Source: JANOGU01 sp964602115
GTDB lineage: Bacteria > Pseudomonadota > Alphaproteobacteria > Rhodobacterales > Rhodobacteraceae
Direction: 5' to 3'
Assembly: GCA_964602115.1 (NCBI GenBank)
Contig: CAZRQN010000026.1
Location: forward strand, 1 to 28,226
Length of the DNA stretch: 28,226 nt
A program made the position numbers and the translations under genes. How positions within the stretch are numbered: the first letter of the stretch is position 1; every line of letters begins with the position of its first letter. The notes under the pieces were generated by a model, which worked only from the letters and a program-made list of their open reading frames with translations, was not told the DNA's origin and made no database searches. This document shows positions 7,264 to 15,587 of this stretch, piece by piece.

Positions 7264-8841
7264 ATGCGCGATTTTCATCTGCCGGGGCGCTCGCCCGTCC
7301 ATGCCCTGAACGGGCTTTGCGCCACCTCGCATCCGCTGGCCAGCGCTACCGCCATCGACATTCTCAAGGCCGGCGGCAATGCGGCCGACGCCGCCATCGC
7401 CGCCGCCGTGCTGCTCGGTTTCTGCGAGCCGCAGATGACCGGGCTGGGCGGCGATCTCTTCGTCCTGCTCAAGCCGCCGGGCGAGGAACGGGTGGTGGCG
7501 CTGAACGCCTCGGGCCGGGCTCCGAAGGGCTTCGATGCGGCTTCGCTCAGGGCGCGCGGCCTTTCGTCCATTCCCCGGCAGGGGGTGGAGGCGGTCACGG
7601 TGCCTGGCGCCGTCGATGGTTTCTGCCGCCTGTCGGAAGCCTGGGGCCGGCTTCCGCTGGCCGAAGTCCTCGCTCCGGCGATCCGCTATGCCGAGGAAGG
7701 CGTGCCGGTGGCGGCGCGCACCGCTCTCGACTGGGCGCAGGCGGCGGCGTCGCTCCAGGGCGTGGCGCGCGACCATCTCCTCATCGCCGGGGCGGCACCG
7801 CGCCCTGGGCAGGTGTTCCGCAGCCCGCGCCAGGCCGAGGTGCTGCGCCTGATCGCCGCCCGGGGCCGGGCCGGCTTTTATGAAGGAGCGGTGGCCGAGG
7901 ACATGGTGGGGGCGCTGCGCGCATTGGGCGGCCGCCATACGCTGGAGGACTTCGCTGCCGCCGCCAGCGACTGGACGGAGCCCCTGTCCGGCCATTACCA
8001 CGGGGTGGAGCTTCTGGAGCATCCGCCGAACGGCCAGGGGGCGACGGCGCTTCTATTGCTCAACATCCTCAAGTGCTTCGACCTTGCCGCGCTCGATCCG
8101 TTCGGTGTCGAGCGGGCCCATCTCGAAGCCGAAGCCACGAAGCTTGCCTATGAGGCCCGCAACAGGTTCATCGCCGATCCGGTGGCGACCTCCCGGCTGG
8201 GTCACATGCTGTCGGAGACGACGGCCGAAGCGCTGGCGGCGCTGATCGACCCGACGCGGGCTGCACCCTCGCCCGATCCAAGGACCGAGGCGGTGCATCG
8301 CGAGACGATCTGCCTTTCGGTGGTGGACCGCGACCGCATGGCGGTGTCGCTGATCTATTCGATCTTCGACAGTTTCGGCTCCGGCCTCGCCTCGCCGCGC
8401 TATGCCGTCAACTTCCACAACCGGGGTTCGGGCTTCACCCTGGCCGAAGGCCATCCCAACGAGGCCGGGCCCGGCAAGCGGCCGATGCACACGATCATCC
8501 CGGCAATGCTGCGCCGCGCCGGGCGGGTAGTGATGCCCTTCGGGGTGATGGGCGGCGCCTATCAGGCCTGCGGCCATGCCCGGCTGGTGTCGAACCTCGT
8601 CGATTTCGGCATGGATCCGCAGGCTGCCATCGACGCGCCGCGCTGCTTTGCCGATGCCGAGGGGCTGCGCGCGGAACGCGGTTACAGCGCCGAGGTGCGG
8701 GCGCGGCTGGCGGCGCTGGGCCACCGGGTGGTGGTGCCCGAGGCGCCGATCGGCGGGGCGCAGGCGGTGGTCATCGGGGCGGACGGGCTGCTGACAGGCG
8801 CCTCCGATCCGCGCAAGGACGGCTGCGCGCTGGGCTACTGA
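7264..8841 (+). CDS. Gamma-glutamyltransferase family protein
   Basis: This 525-residue Ntn-hydrolase is of the GGT type. The predicted self-cleavage nucleophile is Thr348 in RETICLSVVDRD, aligned by eye with the TTHxSVVD motif of GGT, so about 347 residues would form the large subunit. Other family landmarks are GGNAADAAIAAA (37-48), GLGGD, the substrate-pocket GSGLASPR and MGGAYQACGH. No signal peptide is visible (MRDFHLPGRS), so unlike classical GGT it probably acts in the cytoplasm on gamma-glutamyl or related amides. The ATG has GGAG at good spacing. The 243 bases upstream contain no gene and no promoter I trust. It converges on the next gene with nine bases between stops. Confidence 0.9.
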   Translation: MRDFHLPGRSPVHALNGLCATSHPLASATAIDILKAGGNAADAAIAAAVLLGFCEPQMTGLGGDLFVLLKPPGEERVVALNASGRAPKGFDAASLRARGLSSIPRQGVEAVTVPGAVDGFCRLSEAWGRLPLAEVLAPAIRYAEEGVPVAARTALDWAQAAASLQGVARDHLLIAGAAPRPGQVFRSPRQAEVLRLIAARGRAGFYEGAVAEDMVGALRALGGRHTLEDFAAAASDWTEPLSGHYHGVELLEHPPNGQGATALLLLNILKCFDLAALDPFGVERAHLEAEATKLAYEARNRFIADPVATSRLGHMLSETTAEALAALIDPTRAAPSPDPRTEAVHRETICLSVVDRDRMAVSLIYSIFDSFGSGLASPRYAVNFHNRGSGFTLAEGHPNEAGPGKRPMHTIIPAMLRRAGRVVMPFGVMGGAYQACGHARLVSNLVDFGMDPQAAIDAPRCFADAEGLRAERGYSAEVRARLAALGHRVVVPEAPIGGAQAVVIGADGLLTGASDPRKDGCALGY

Positions 8842-8850
8842 CCCTGCCGC

Positions 8851-9684
8851 TCAGCCCTGCTCCACCACCTGCCGCTGGCGCCCGAGCCCCGCGATCTCCA
8901 ACTCGACCACGTCCCCGAGCTTGAGGTAATGGGGCGGCTTCATGCCCAGTCCCACGCATGGCGGCGTGCCGGTGGAGATCACATCGCCCGGGTGAAGGGT
9001 GAAGAACTGGCTGAGATAGGAGACGAGGAAGGCCACCCCATAGACCATGGTGCGGGTCGAGCCGTCCTGCATCCGCTTGCCGTTCACCGTCAGCCACATG
9101 GCCAGATCCTGGGGATCGGCCACCTCGTCCCTGGTCACCAGCCAGGGGCCGATGGGGCCGAAATTGTCGCAGGACTTGCCCTTGGTCCATTGGCCCGAGC
9201 GCTCCAGCTGGAACTCCCGTTCGGAAACGTCGTTGGCCAGGCAATAGCCGGCCACATGGTCCATCGCCTCGGCTTCGGAGACGTATTTCGCCGTCTTGCC
9301 GATGACGAAGGCCAGTTCCACCTCCCAGTCGGTCTTGACCGAACCGCGCGGCAGCAGGATCGGATCATCCGGCCCGCAGATGGACGAGGTCGCCTTCAGG
9401 AACACCACCGGCTCGGGCGGAACCTTGGCCCCGGTCTCCGCCGCATGGTCGGAATAGTTGAGCCCGATCGAGATGAACTTGCCGACCCCACCGACGCAGG
9501 CGCCGATCCGGGGCGCGCCTTCGACCAGCGGCAGCGCCTCGGGATCGGGCGCCAGACCGGCGAGCCGGCCCAGAACCTCGCCGGAAAGGTCGCCGATCAC
9601 GCCGGAGAGATCCCGCAGCCGCCCCGCCCGGTCGAGCACGCCGGGCCTCTCCGCGCCGCGCGGTCCGTATCGCAGAAATTTCAC
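8851..9684 (-). CDS. Fumarylacetoacetate hydrolase family protein
   Basis: This 277-residue FAH-fold hydrolase has the metal triad Glu121 and Glu123 in DWEVELAFVIG and Asp152 in CLANDVSERE, plus the SIGLNYSDHA motif with His80 as the likely base. Family members cleave C-C bonds in acylpyruvates or 2-oxo-hept-3-ene-dioates, or decarboxylate oxaloacetate. Annotation pipelines often call this subgroup ureidoglycolate lyase without proof. I chose the GTG at 9684, where the protein begins MKFLRYGPRG, because AGGAGAAGG stands just upstream. The frame remains open further upstream but encodes arginine-rich non-conserved sequence. Confidence 0.9.
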   Translation of the reverse strand: MKFLRYGPRGAERPGVLDRAGRLRDLSGVIGDLSGEVLGRLAGLAPDPEALPLVEGAPRIGACVGGVGKFISIGLNYSDHAAETGAKVPPEPVVFLKATSSICGPDDPILLPRGSVKTDWEVELAFVIGKTAKYVSEAEAMDHVAGYCLANDVSEREFQLERSGQWTKGKSCDNFGPIGPWLVTRDEVADPQDLAMWLTVNGKRMQDGSTRTMVYGVAFLVSYLSQFFTLHPGDVISTGTPPCVGLGMKPPHYLKLGDVVELEIAGLGRQRQVVEQG

Positions 9685-9929
9685 GCGCCTTCTCCTCGCT
9701 TCCTGTCCGTCCCGTGCCCGGTGCCCGGCAGGCGCCGAAGGGACGCGAATCTGTCCGCCGGAAGCATGGCGGCATCCGCTGGCGCATTCCACCGGGAAAA
9801 CCCGACGCGGGGGCGGTTCCCGCCGCTGGCGATTGACGGGCGCCCAACGCTCTGCCAGCACCCTTGAAGCAGGGCCGGCAAGCGCCGATGCAACACCGAG
9901 ACCTTGTCCCGCGCGAGGATCTGGCGACC

Positions 9930-10355
9930 ATGGACACCGAATTCACCCCCATCGCTTCGCTGGCCGGCGGCATGCTGATCGGCCTCGCCGCCGTGATGCT
10001 GATGGCGTTCAACGGCCGGATTGCCGGGATGACCGCGATCGTCGGCGGGCTGCTGGCGCCGCAGAACCCCGACAACCGCTGGCGGCTGGCCTTCCTGGCC
10101 GGCGCCGTGGCCGCGCCTTTCGCGGCCAGGCTGTTCGGCGCCGAGTTCGGCTTTGCCGCCCCGGTCACCGGCCCGCTTCTGGCCCTGGGCGGGCTGATCG
10201 TCGGGGTCGGGGTGAGCTATGGCGGCGGCTGCACCTCCGGGCACGGGGTCTGCGGCATGGCGCGCGGATCGAAGCGCTCTTTCGTCGCCACCGCCACGTT
10301 CATGGCCAGCACCTTCCTGACCGTCTTTGTCCTGCGCCATGTGACCGGAGGCTGA
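9930..10355 (+). CDS. YeeE/YedE family membrane protein, first half
   Basis: The 141-residue protein has about four transmembrane segments and the YeeE/YedE (sulfur-compound transporter) motif GGGCTSGHGVCGMARGS with Cys101 and Cys108. Single-chain members such as TsuA carry two such halves and conduct thiosulfate via cysteine relays. Here the second half is the next gene. ATG 9930 is preferred: GAGGA lies ten bases upstream and the hydrophobic region follows directly. An in-frame ATG at 9864 would add a charged, non-conserved leader. It is divergent from the FAH gene, with 245 bases between the two starts. Confidence 0.87.
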   Translation: MDTEFTPIASLAGGMLIGLAAVMLMAFNGRIAGMTAIVGGLLAPQNPDNRWRLAFLAGAVAAPFAARLFGAEFGFAAPVTGPLLALGGLIVGVGVSYGGGCTSGHGVCGMARGSKRSFVATATFMASTFLTVFVLRHVTGG

Positions 10356-10359
10356 GGCG

Positions 10360-10782
10360 ATGAAACCCCTTCTCTCCGCGCTGGCCTCGGGCATGGTCTT
10401 CGGCCTCGGCATTGCCATCTCCGGCATGGGAAACCCGGCCAAGGTGGTCAATTTCTTCGATCCGTTCGGGAACTGGGACCCCAGCCTTGCCTTCGTCATG
10501 GGCGGCGCGCTGCTGGTCGCCGCTGTCGGCTACCGGATCCTCTTCCGGTCCCGGCCGGCGCCATTGCTCGACACGCAGTTCCATCTTCCGACCCTGCGGG
10601 ACATCGACGCGAAGCTTGTCGGCGGATCGGCCCTGTTCGGCCTCGGCTGGGGCATTTCCGGCTTCTGCCCGGGCGGCGCCGTCCCCGCGCTCGGCTTTGC
10701 CCCCTGGCCGACCCTGCTGTTCCTGGCCGCGATGCTCGCCGGCATCCAGCTTGCCCGCAGCCTGCAGGCCCGCAGCGCCTGA
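10360..10782 (+). CDS. YeeE/YedE family membrane protein, second half
   Basis: This 140-residue partner of the preceding gene starts four bases after its stop. It has hydrophobic segments, the ISGMGNPAKVVNFFD motif near residues 20-34 typical of this half, and GFCPGGAVPALG with Cys103. Together the two should form a pseudo-symmetric inner-membrane channel for a sulfur compound (thiosulfate, sulfide/sulfane sulfur). The usual companions in related bacteria (rhodanese, persulfide dioxygenase, ArsR/BigR repressor) are absent here. Confidence 0.88.
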   Translation: MKPLLSALASGMVFGLGIAISGMGNPAKVVNFFDPFGNWDPSLAFVMGGALLVAAVGYRILFRSRPAPLLDTQFHLPTLRDIDAKLVGGSALFGLGWGISGFCPGGAVPALGFAPWPTLLFLAAMLAGIQLARSLQARSA

Positions 10783-10809
10783 CCCGGCCCGCCATTACAG
10801 GAGCGCTCC

Positions 10810-11643
10810 ATGACCCATGCCGCCATCGCTGCCGGACGTACCGCGATCATCACCGGCGCCGCCTCCGGCATCGGGCTGGCCGCCGCCGAGGCCCTGGCCG
10901 GGCACGGGATGGCGCTGGCCCTGATCGACCTGCCGGGCCCGGCGCTTGAGGCCGCCCTCGCCCGGCTCTCCGGCACCGGCCTGCCGGCACGCGCCTACGC
11001 GGCCGACGTCGCCGACCGCGCCGCGCTCGAGGCCGCTGCGGGCGACATCGCCGCCGCCCTGCCGCCGGTCTCGGTGGTGATGAACAACGCCGGGATCGGC
11101 CTGCCCTCCTCGGTCCTGGACGAAGCCGGCTGGGAGCGGACGCTGGCGGTGAACCTCTGGGGCGTGATCCACGGAAGCCAGGTCTTCACGCCCCTGGCGC
11201 TGGCCGGCGGCGGCCCGGCGGTGGTCGTCAATACCGGCTCGAAACAGGGGATCACCACCCCGCCCGGCAACCCGGCCTACAACCTGTCAAAGGCCGGGGT
11301 CCGGGTCTTCACCGAGGCGCTGGCGCACGAGTTGCGCGGCCGCGACGGCGGCAGGGTCAGCGCCCATCTGCTGATCCCGGGCTGGGTCCATACCGGCATG
11401 ACCTCCACCCCTGGCGCATCCAAGCCGGCCGGGGCGTGGAGCCCGTCGCAGACGGTGTCCTTCCTGCTCGACAGGCTTGAGCGCGGGGATTTCTACATCC
11501 TCTGCCCGGACAACGACACGCCCCGGGCTCTGGACGAGAAGCGCATGGCCTGGTCGATGGGCGACATCATCGCGAACCGCCCGGCCCTGTCGCGCTGGCA
11601 CCCGGCCTGGGCGGAGCGGTTCAGGGACTGGCTCTCTTCCTGA
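10810..11643 (+). CDS. SDR family NAD(P)-dependent oxidoreductase
   Basis: This 277-residue classical short-chain dehydrogenase has the cofactor motif TGAASGIG at 15-22, Asp40 at the end of the second beta strand (favouring NAD), NNAG at 92-95 and the catalytic set Ser144, Tyr157 and Lys161 (AYNLSK). The C-terminal region after about 185 contains IPGWVHTGM, a common SDR loop. The substrate is unknown. CAGGAG stands six bases before the ATG. It follows the YeeE/YedE pair by 27 bases on the same strand and may be co-transcribed, though a functional link is not evident. Confidence 0.9.
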   Translation: MTHAAIAAGRTAIITGAASGIGLAAAEALAGHGMALALIDLPGPALEAALARLSGTGLPARAYAADVADRAALEAAAGDIAAALPPVSVVMNNAGIGLPSSVLDEAGWERTLAVNLWGVIHGSQVFTPLALAGGGPAVVVNTGSKQGITTPPGNPAYNLSKAGVRVFTEALAHELRGRDGGRVSAHLLIPGWVHTGMTSTPGASKPAGAWSPSQTVSFLLDRLERGDFYILCPDNDTPRALDEKRMAWSMGDIIANRPALSRWHPAWAERFRDWLSS

Positions 11644-11663
11644 TCTGCGTTTCGCCGGTCATC

Positions 11664-11697
11664 CCGCGCCTGCCGCGCGGAGCGTGTTCGCTTTTTT
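11664..11697 (+). terminator. Possible terminator after the SDR gene
   Basis: A 6-bp stem CCGCGC/GCGCGG (11664-11669 / 11675-11680) is followed by a small AGCG-TGTT-CGCT hairpin, which runs straight into TTTTTT at 11692-11697. The run of T after GC-rich pairing fits a rho-independent terminator separating the SDR from the downstream operon. The stems are short, so confidence is moderate. Confidence 0.45.
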
Positions 11698-11723
11698 CGC
11701 CCGCAGCCGTCTCAAGGTTTCGA

Positions 11724-11751
11724 TTGACGGGTTTTCGCGCCGAACAATAGT
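11724..11751 (+). promoter_or_regulatory. Candidate sigma-70 promoter of the importer operon
   Basis: TTGACG at 11724-11729 (five of six to consensus) is separated by 16 bases from AATAGT at 11746-11751 (four of six). It lies about 90 bases before the ATG of the binding-protein gene, after the candidate terminator, and is locally AT-richer than its surroundings. Position supports it; the -10 box is weak. Confidence 0.4.
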
Positions 11752-11838
11752 GTCCTTCCAGCGTCCAGCCTGCCCGGGTCCGACATCCGGGCGGCGTTGA
11801 GAAAAACAATCACACGGGACGCCCCTAGGGAGGAACAG

Positions 11839-12888
11839 ATGACAGCGTCGTATTTTCCGATCCGCGCCCTGCTGGCAGGCGCCGCGTTTTCGGTCTTTTC
11901 CGGTCCCGCGCTCGCCGAATTGGTGATCTCGAACTGGGACGGCTACATGGCGCCCGACGCCATCGAGGGCTTTACCAAGGCGACGGGCGAGGCCGCCGAA
12001 ATGGTCGTCCATGCGACCAATGAAGAGATCATGGGCAAGATCATCGCCTCGGGCGGAGCGGGCTTTGACGTGGCCTTCGTCTCCTCGCCCTTTGCCGAGG
12101 TTCTGAACAACCTCGGGCTTCTGGAGCCCATCGACCCGGCGAAAGTGCCGAACCTGGCCAATCTCTATCCCGAGGCCGCCGCCCTGCCGCACGACCCGGG
12201 CAACAGGTTCTCGGTTCCCTATGCCTGGGGCACGACCGGGCTCTGCTACCGCTCGGACCTCGTCTCGCCGGAGCCGACAAGCTGGAAGGACCTGCTGGCG
12301 CCTTCGGAGGCCAACAAGGGCAAGGTCACGCTCCTGGGCACCGACCGCTGGCTGCTGGCGGCGGGGTTCCTGGCGCGCGGCTATTCGGTCAACGACGCCG
12401 ATCCGGCCCATATCGACGAGGTCGAGGCCGACCTGACCGCCGCCAAGGCGACCATGCTCGCCTTCGACGACACCACCTTCTATTCCAAGCTCGTTTCGGG
12501 CGAAGCGACGCTGGTCCATGCCTGGGACGGCTGGTGCAACTACGGCATCGCCGAAAATCCGGCGATCAAGTTCGCCGTGCCTTCGGAGGGATCCGACCTC
12601 TGGGTCGATACGATGGTGGTACTGAAGGCCTCGCAGAACAAGGACGGCGCCTTCAAGTTCATCAACTACATCCTGGATGCCGGGAACCATCGCTGGGCGG
12701 CGGAGAACATCCTCTACAAGGTGCCGAACAAGGCGGCGATGGACGGGTTGTCCCCCGACCTGATCGCCCAGTACCCGAACATGGGCATGACCCCCGGCGA
12801 CCTTCTGAAGCTTGAGCAGCTGCGCGACGTGGGCGACGCGACGCGGGCCTATGCCAAGGCCGTCTCGGCGATCAAGGCCGCGAACTGA
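11839..12888 (+). CDS. Polyamine-type ABC transporter substrate-binding protein
   Basis: This 349-residue periplasmic binding protein is of the PotD/PotF class. A signal peptide (about residues 1-26, ending SGPALA) precedes ELVISNWDGYMAPD. Read by eye against PotD, aromatic and acidic pocket residues seem kept: W33 and Y36, W229 (VHAWDGW), and W255 with D257 (SDLWVDT). The glutamate that contacts an amine in PotD near 171 is not evident; this region reads GTDRWLL. The ligand is therefore likely cationic and amine-like but not necessarily spermidine. The ribosome site AGGGAGGAACAG before ATG 11839 is excellent. It is first gene of a tight operon reaching to 19435. Confidence 0.9.
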   Translation: MTASYFPIRALLAGAAFSVFSGPALAELVISNWDGYMAPDAIEGFTKATGEAAEMVVHATNEEIMGKIIASGGAGFDVAFVSSPFAEVLNNLGLLEPIDPAKVPNLANLYPEAAALPHDPGNRFSVPYAWGTTGLCYRSDLVSPEPTSWKDLLAPSEANKGKVTLLGTDRWLLAAGFLARGYSVNDADPAHIDEVEADLTAAKATMLAFDDTTFYSKLVSGEATLVHAWDGWCNYGIAENPAIKFAVPSEGSDLWVDTMVVLKASQNKDGAFKFINYILDAGNHRWAAENILYKVPNKAAMDGLSPDLIAQYPNMGMTPGDLLKLEQLRDVGDATRAYAKAVSAIKAAN

Positions 12889-12892
12889 ACGC

Positions 12893-12918
12893 GGAGGGGG
12901 CGGGCCCGTGCCCGCCCC
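12893..12918 (+). promoter_or_regulatory. Hairpin over the permease ribosome site and start
   Basis: GGGGCGGGC at 12897-12905 pairs perfectly with GCCCGCCCC at 12910-12918, loop CCGT. The stem begins inside the GGAGG ribosome site (12893-12897), and the GTG start at 12908 straddles the loop and the first base of the descending arm. It lies nine bases after the binding-protein stop. This layout would let expression of the binding protein exceed that of the membrane components, as is usual for ABC importers. It could also act as an attenuator or processing barrier. Confidence 0.5.
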
Positions 12919-13807
12919 GGCCTTTCCGGACAATCCGAACGTGACCCCGCACAGATCTCGCTCCACCGCGCTGATGGCCCCGGCGCTGGCATGGCTTACG
13001 GTCCTGATGGTCGTGCCCTGCGCGCTGATCCTGGCGCTGGGGTTCTTCCGGCGCGGCATCTATGGGGGGATCGAATATTCCTTCACTTTGGAGAACTTCG
13101 CCCTTCTGGCCGATCCGCTCTATGCCGGGATCTTCTTCACCTCGGCGCGGGTCGCGGGCATCGCCACGGGCATCGCCGTCCTTGTCGGCTACGGCGCGGC
13201 CTATGCCATCGCCGCCACGCCGCGCAGCCGCCAGCCGACGCTGCTGTTCCTCGCCGTCCTGCCCTTCTGGTCGAACTACCTGATCCGCACCTATGCCTGG
13301 ATCGTGCTCCTGAACCGCGAGGGCCTTGTCACCCAGGGCCTGCGGCTCCTGGGTTTCGAGGGCGAGCCGCCGTCGCTGCTCTATACCGAGGGCGCGGTGA
13401 TCGCGGGGCTGGTCTATAATTACCTGCCCTTCGTCATCCTCGCCTGCTACACCCCGCTGTCGCGCCTGAACCCCGAGCTGGCCGAGGCCTCGCGCGATCT
13501 GGGCGCCGGGGCTTTCACCACCTTCCGCCGGGTGATCCTGCCCGCCACGCTGCATGGTGCGGCCGCCGGCGCCGTCTTTGTCTTCGTCCTGTCGATCGGC
13601 AATTTCATCACCCCGGCGCTTCTCGGCGGGGGCAAGTTCCAGATGATCGGCAACCTCGTCTATGCGCAGTTCCTGACCGCCAACGACTGGCCCTTCGGCG
13701 CGGCGCTGTCGATGGCGCTGATCGCCATCATGATGGTGCTGCTGACCTTGCAGGCCATGGCCGCCGAACGCGGATCGGGGCAGGCGCGGGAGGTGCCCGA
13801 TGGCTGA
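12908..13807 (+). CDS. Polyamine-type ABC transporter permease (PotB-like)
   Basis: Inner-membrane permease of about 299 residues with six predicted helices, starting with STALMAPALAWLTVLMVVP. The EAA loop that docks the ATPase reads ELAEASRDLGAGAFTTFRRVILP. It matches PotB/PotH in size and layout. The start is uncertain. GTG 12908 has GGAGG ten bases upstream but sits in a hairpin; GTG 12941 is a second in-frame option without a clear ribosome site. Translation is probably coupled to the binding-protein gene ending at 12888. Confidence 0.87.
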   Translation: MPAPAFPDNPNVTPHRSRSTALMAPALAWLTVLMVVPCALILALGFFRRGIYGGIEYSFTLENFALLADPLYAGIFFTSARVAGIATGIAVLVGYGAAYAIAATPRSRQPTLLFLAVLPFWSNYLIRTYAWIVLLNREGLVTQGLRLLGFEGEPPSLLYTEGAVIAGLVYNYLPFVILACYTPLSRLNPELAEASRDLGAGAFTTFRRVILPATLHGAAAGAVFVFVLSIGNFITPALLGGGKFQMIGNLVYAQFLTANDWPFGAALSMALIAIMMVLLTLQAMAAERGSGQAREVPDG

Positions 13808-14594
13808 CCGCTCGCCGGGCCTGCGCCGGGCGCTCAGCGCCCATCTCGCGCTGGTCCTTGCCTTTCTCTACATCCCCATCGCGGTTCTGGTGGCGCTGTC
13901 GTTCAACGCCGGCGGCCTGCCGACCGCCTGGACCGGCTTCTCGACCAGGTGGTACGCGGCACTTCTCGGCAACGCCGAAATCCTTGGCGCGGCCTGGAAC
14001 ACGCTGGTCGTCGGCCTGGTCTCGACCCTGATCGCGACCGCACTCGGCACCGCGCTGGCGCTGGGGATCGAGACGCGGTCGCGGAAGGGCCGGGCCATCG
14101 AGGCGCTGGTCTTCGCCCCGATGATCATCCCCGACATCGTGCTGGCCATCGCGCTGCTGTCCTTCTTCTCGCTGCTGAAGGTGCCTATGGGCCTGCATAC
14201 GATCATCGCCAGCCATGTGGTCTTCAACCTCGCCTTCGTCTCGGCGGTCGTGCGCGCCCGGCTGAAAACCTTCGACTGGTCGGTGAACGAGGCCTCGCGC
14301 GACCTCGGGGCCGGATCGCTCACCACCTTTCGCCGGGTGACGCTGCCGCTGATCCTGCCGGCAGTCGTGGCCGGCGCGCTGCTGGCCTTCACCCTTTCGG
14401 TCGATGAATTCATCATCGCCTTCTTCACCGCCGGCGCCGGGCGGGGTTCCACCACGCTGCCCATGCAGATCTATGCCATGATCCGCTTCGGCGTGACGCC
14501 GGAGGTCAATGCCCTGGCCGCCCTGGTCATGCTGGTTTCGGTGACCGCCGTGACGCTCGCCCAGCGGCTCAATCGCGGGATGGTCGCGCCGTGA
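13800..14594 (+). CDS. Polyamine-type ABC transporter permease (PotC-like)
   Basis: The 264-residue second permease resembles PotC/PotI. Six hydrophobic helices begin at about residue 15 (LALVLAFLYIPIAVLVALSF). The EAA loop reads NEASRDLGAGSLTTFRRVTLP, nearly the same as in the partner permease, and the segment SVDEFIIAFFTAG is typical of the PotC branch. The ATG overlaps the previous stop by eight bases. With the PotB-like protein it should form the heterodimeric channel. Confidence 0.9.
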   Translation: MADRSPGLRRALSAHLALVLAFLYIPIAVLVALSFNAGGLPTAWTGFSTRWYAALLGNAEILGAAWNTLVVGLVSTLIATALGTALALGIETRSRKGRAIEALVFAPMIIPDIVLAIALLSFFSLLKVPMGLHTIIASHVVFNLAFVSAVVRARLKTFDWSVNEASRDLGAGSLTTFRRVTLPLILPAVVAGALLAFTLSVDEFIIAFFTAGAGRGSTTLPMQIYAMIRFGVTPEVNALAALVMLVSVTAVTLAQRLNRGMVAP

Positions 14595-15574
14595 CGACAC
14601 TCCTGAACATCGCCGGCGTGACCAAGCGCTTCGGAACGGTAACGGCGGTGGACCGGCTGACGCTCGACATCCGCGAGAACGAATTCTTCGCGCTGCTGGG
14701 CGCCTCCGGCTCCGGCAAGACCACGCTCCTGCGCATGCTGGCCGGGTTCGAGACGCCCGAGGAAGGGGCGATCCGCCTCGACGGCGCCGACATCAGCCGC
14801 GTGCCGCCAAACCGGCGCCCGGTGAACCTGATGTTCCAGTCCTATGCGCTCTTCCCGCATATGTCGGTGCAGGCCAACATCTCCTACGGGCTGGAAATGG
14901 AGCGCCTGCCGCAGGCCGAGATCGACGCCCGCGTGGGCGAGATCCTGGAGACGACCGAGCTTTCGGCCCTGGCGCGGCGCAAGCCAGATCAGCTCTCGGG
15001 CGGCCAGAAGCAACGTGTGGCCCTGGCCCGGGCGCTGGTGAAACGGCCGCGCCTTCTGCTGCTCGACGAGCCTCTCGGCGCGCTGGACAAGAAGCTGCGC
15101 GGGGCGATGCAGCTGGAACTGAAACGCCTGCAGCACGAGGTCGGGATCACCTTCATCGTGGTGACGCATGATCAGGACGAAGCGCTGGTCATGGCCGACC
15201 GCATCGCCATCCTGCGGGACGGGCGTATCGAGCAGGTCGGCACACCGCATGAACTCTACGAGACGCCGGCCAGCCGCTACGCGGCGGAATTCATCGGCCT
15301 GATGAACTTCATCGAGGCGGGCGAAGGCACGCGCGCGATCCGCCCCGAACGCATTGCGCTCTTTCCTTCTGCGGCAGATCACACGGTAGCCGGCCGCGTG
15401 GTGGCGCGGGCCTATCACGGGCTCGACCTGATGCTTCACGTCGAAACGCCGCTCGCGCCCCGTCCGCTGGTGGTGCGGGTCACCGCAGACGCCGCCGACC
15501 GCCGCCCGGTGGCCGAGGGCGACACCGTCACGCTCGGCTGGAATGCCGCCGATGTCCGAACTTTTGCGCATTGA
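14591..15574 (+). CDS. Polyamine-type ABC transporter ATP-binding protein (PotA-like)
   Basis: This 327-residue ATPase has Walker A GASGSGKTT (37-45), Q-loop MFQSYALFPHM, signature LSGGQKQR (135-142), Walker B LLLLDEP with D159/E160 and H-loop His193. A C-terminal TOBE-like region follows at about 245-320, as in PotA/PotG. The start is GTG, overlapping the previous stop in GTGA. It completes a full importer with the three genes upstream. Confidence 0.92.
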   Translation: MTTLLNIAGVTKRFGTVTAVDRLTLDIRENEFFALLGASGSGKTTLLRMLAGFETPEEGAIRLDGADISRVPPNRRPVNLMFQSYALFPHMSVQANISYGLEMERLPQAEIDARVGEILETTELSALARRKPDQLSGGQKQRVALARALVKRPRLLLLDEPLGALDKKLRGAMQLELKRLQHEVGITFIVVTHDQDEALVMADRIAILRDGRIEQVGTPHELYETPASRYAAEFIGLMNFIEAGEGTRAIRPERIALFPSAADHTVAGRVVARAYHGLDLMLHVETPLAPRPLVVRVTADAADRRPVAEGDTVTLGWNAADVRTFAH

Positions 15575-15587
15575 GAAGGGAACACCC

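Noticed and set aside
9685..9929. Possible small gene in the gap between the FAH and YeeE/YedE genes
   Set aside because: Frames here encode Arg/Pro-rich sequence without a ribosome site or conserved motif. I regard it as a divergent promoter region but cannot point to good -35/-10 boxes.
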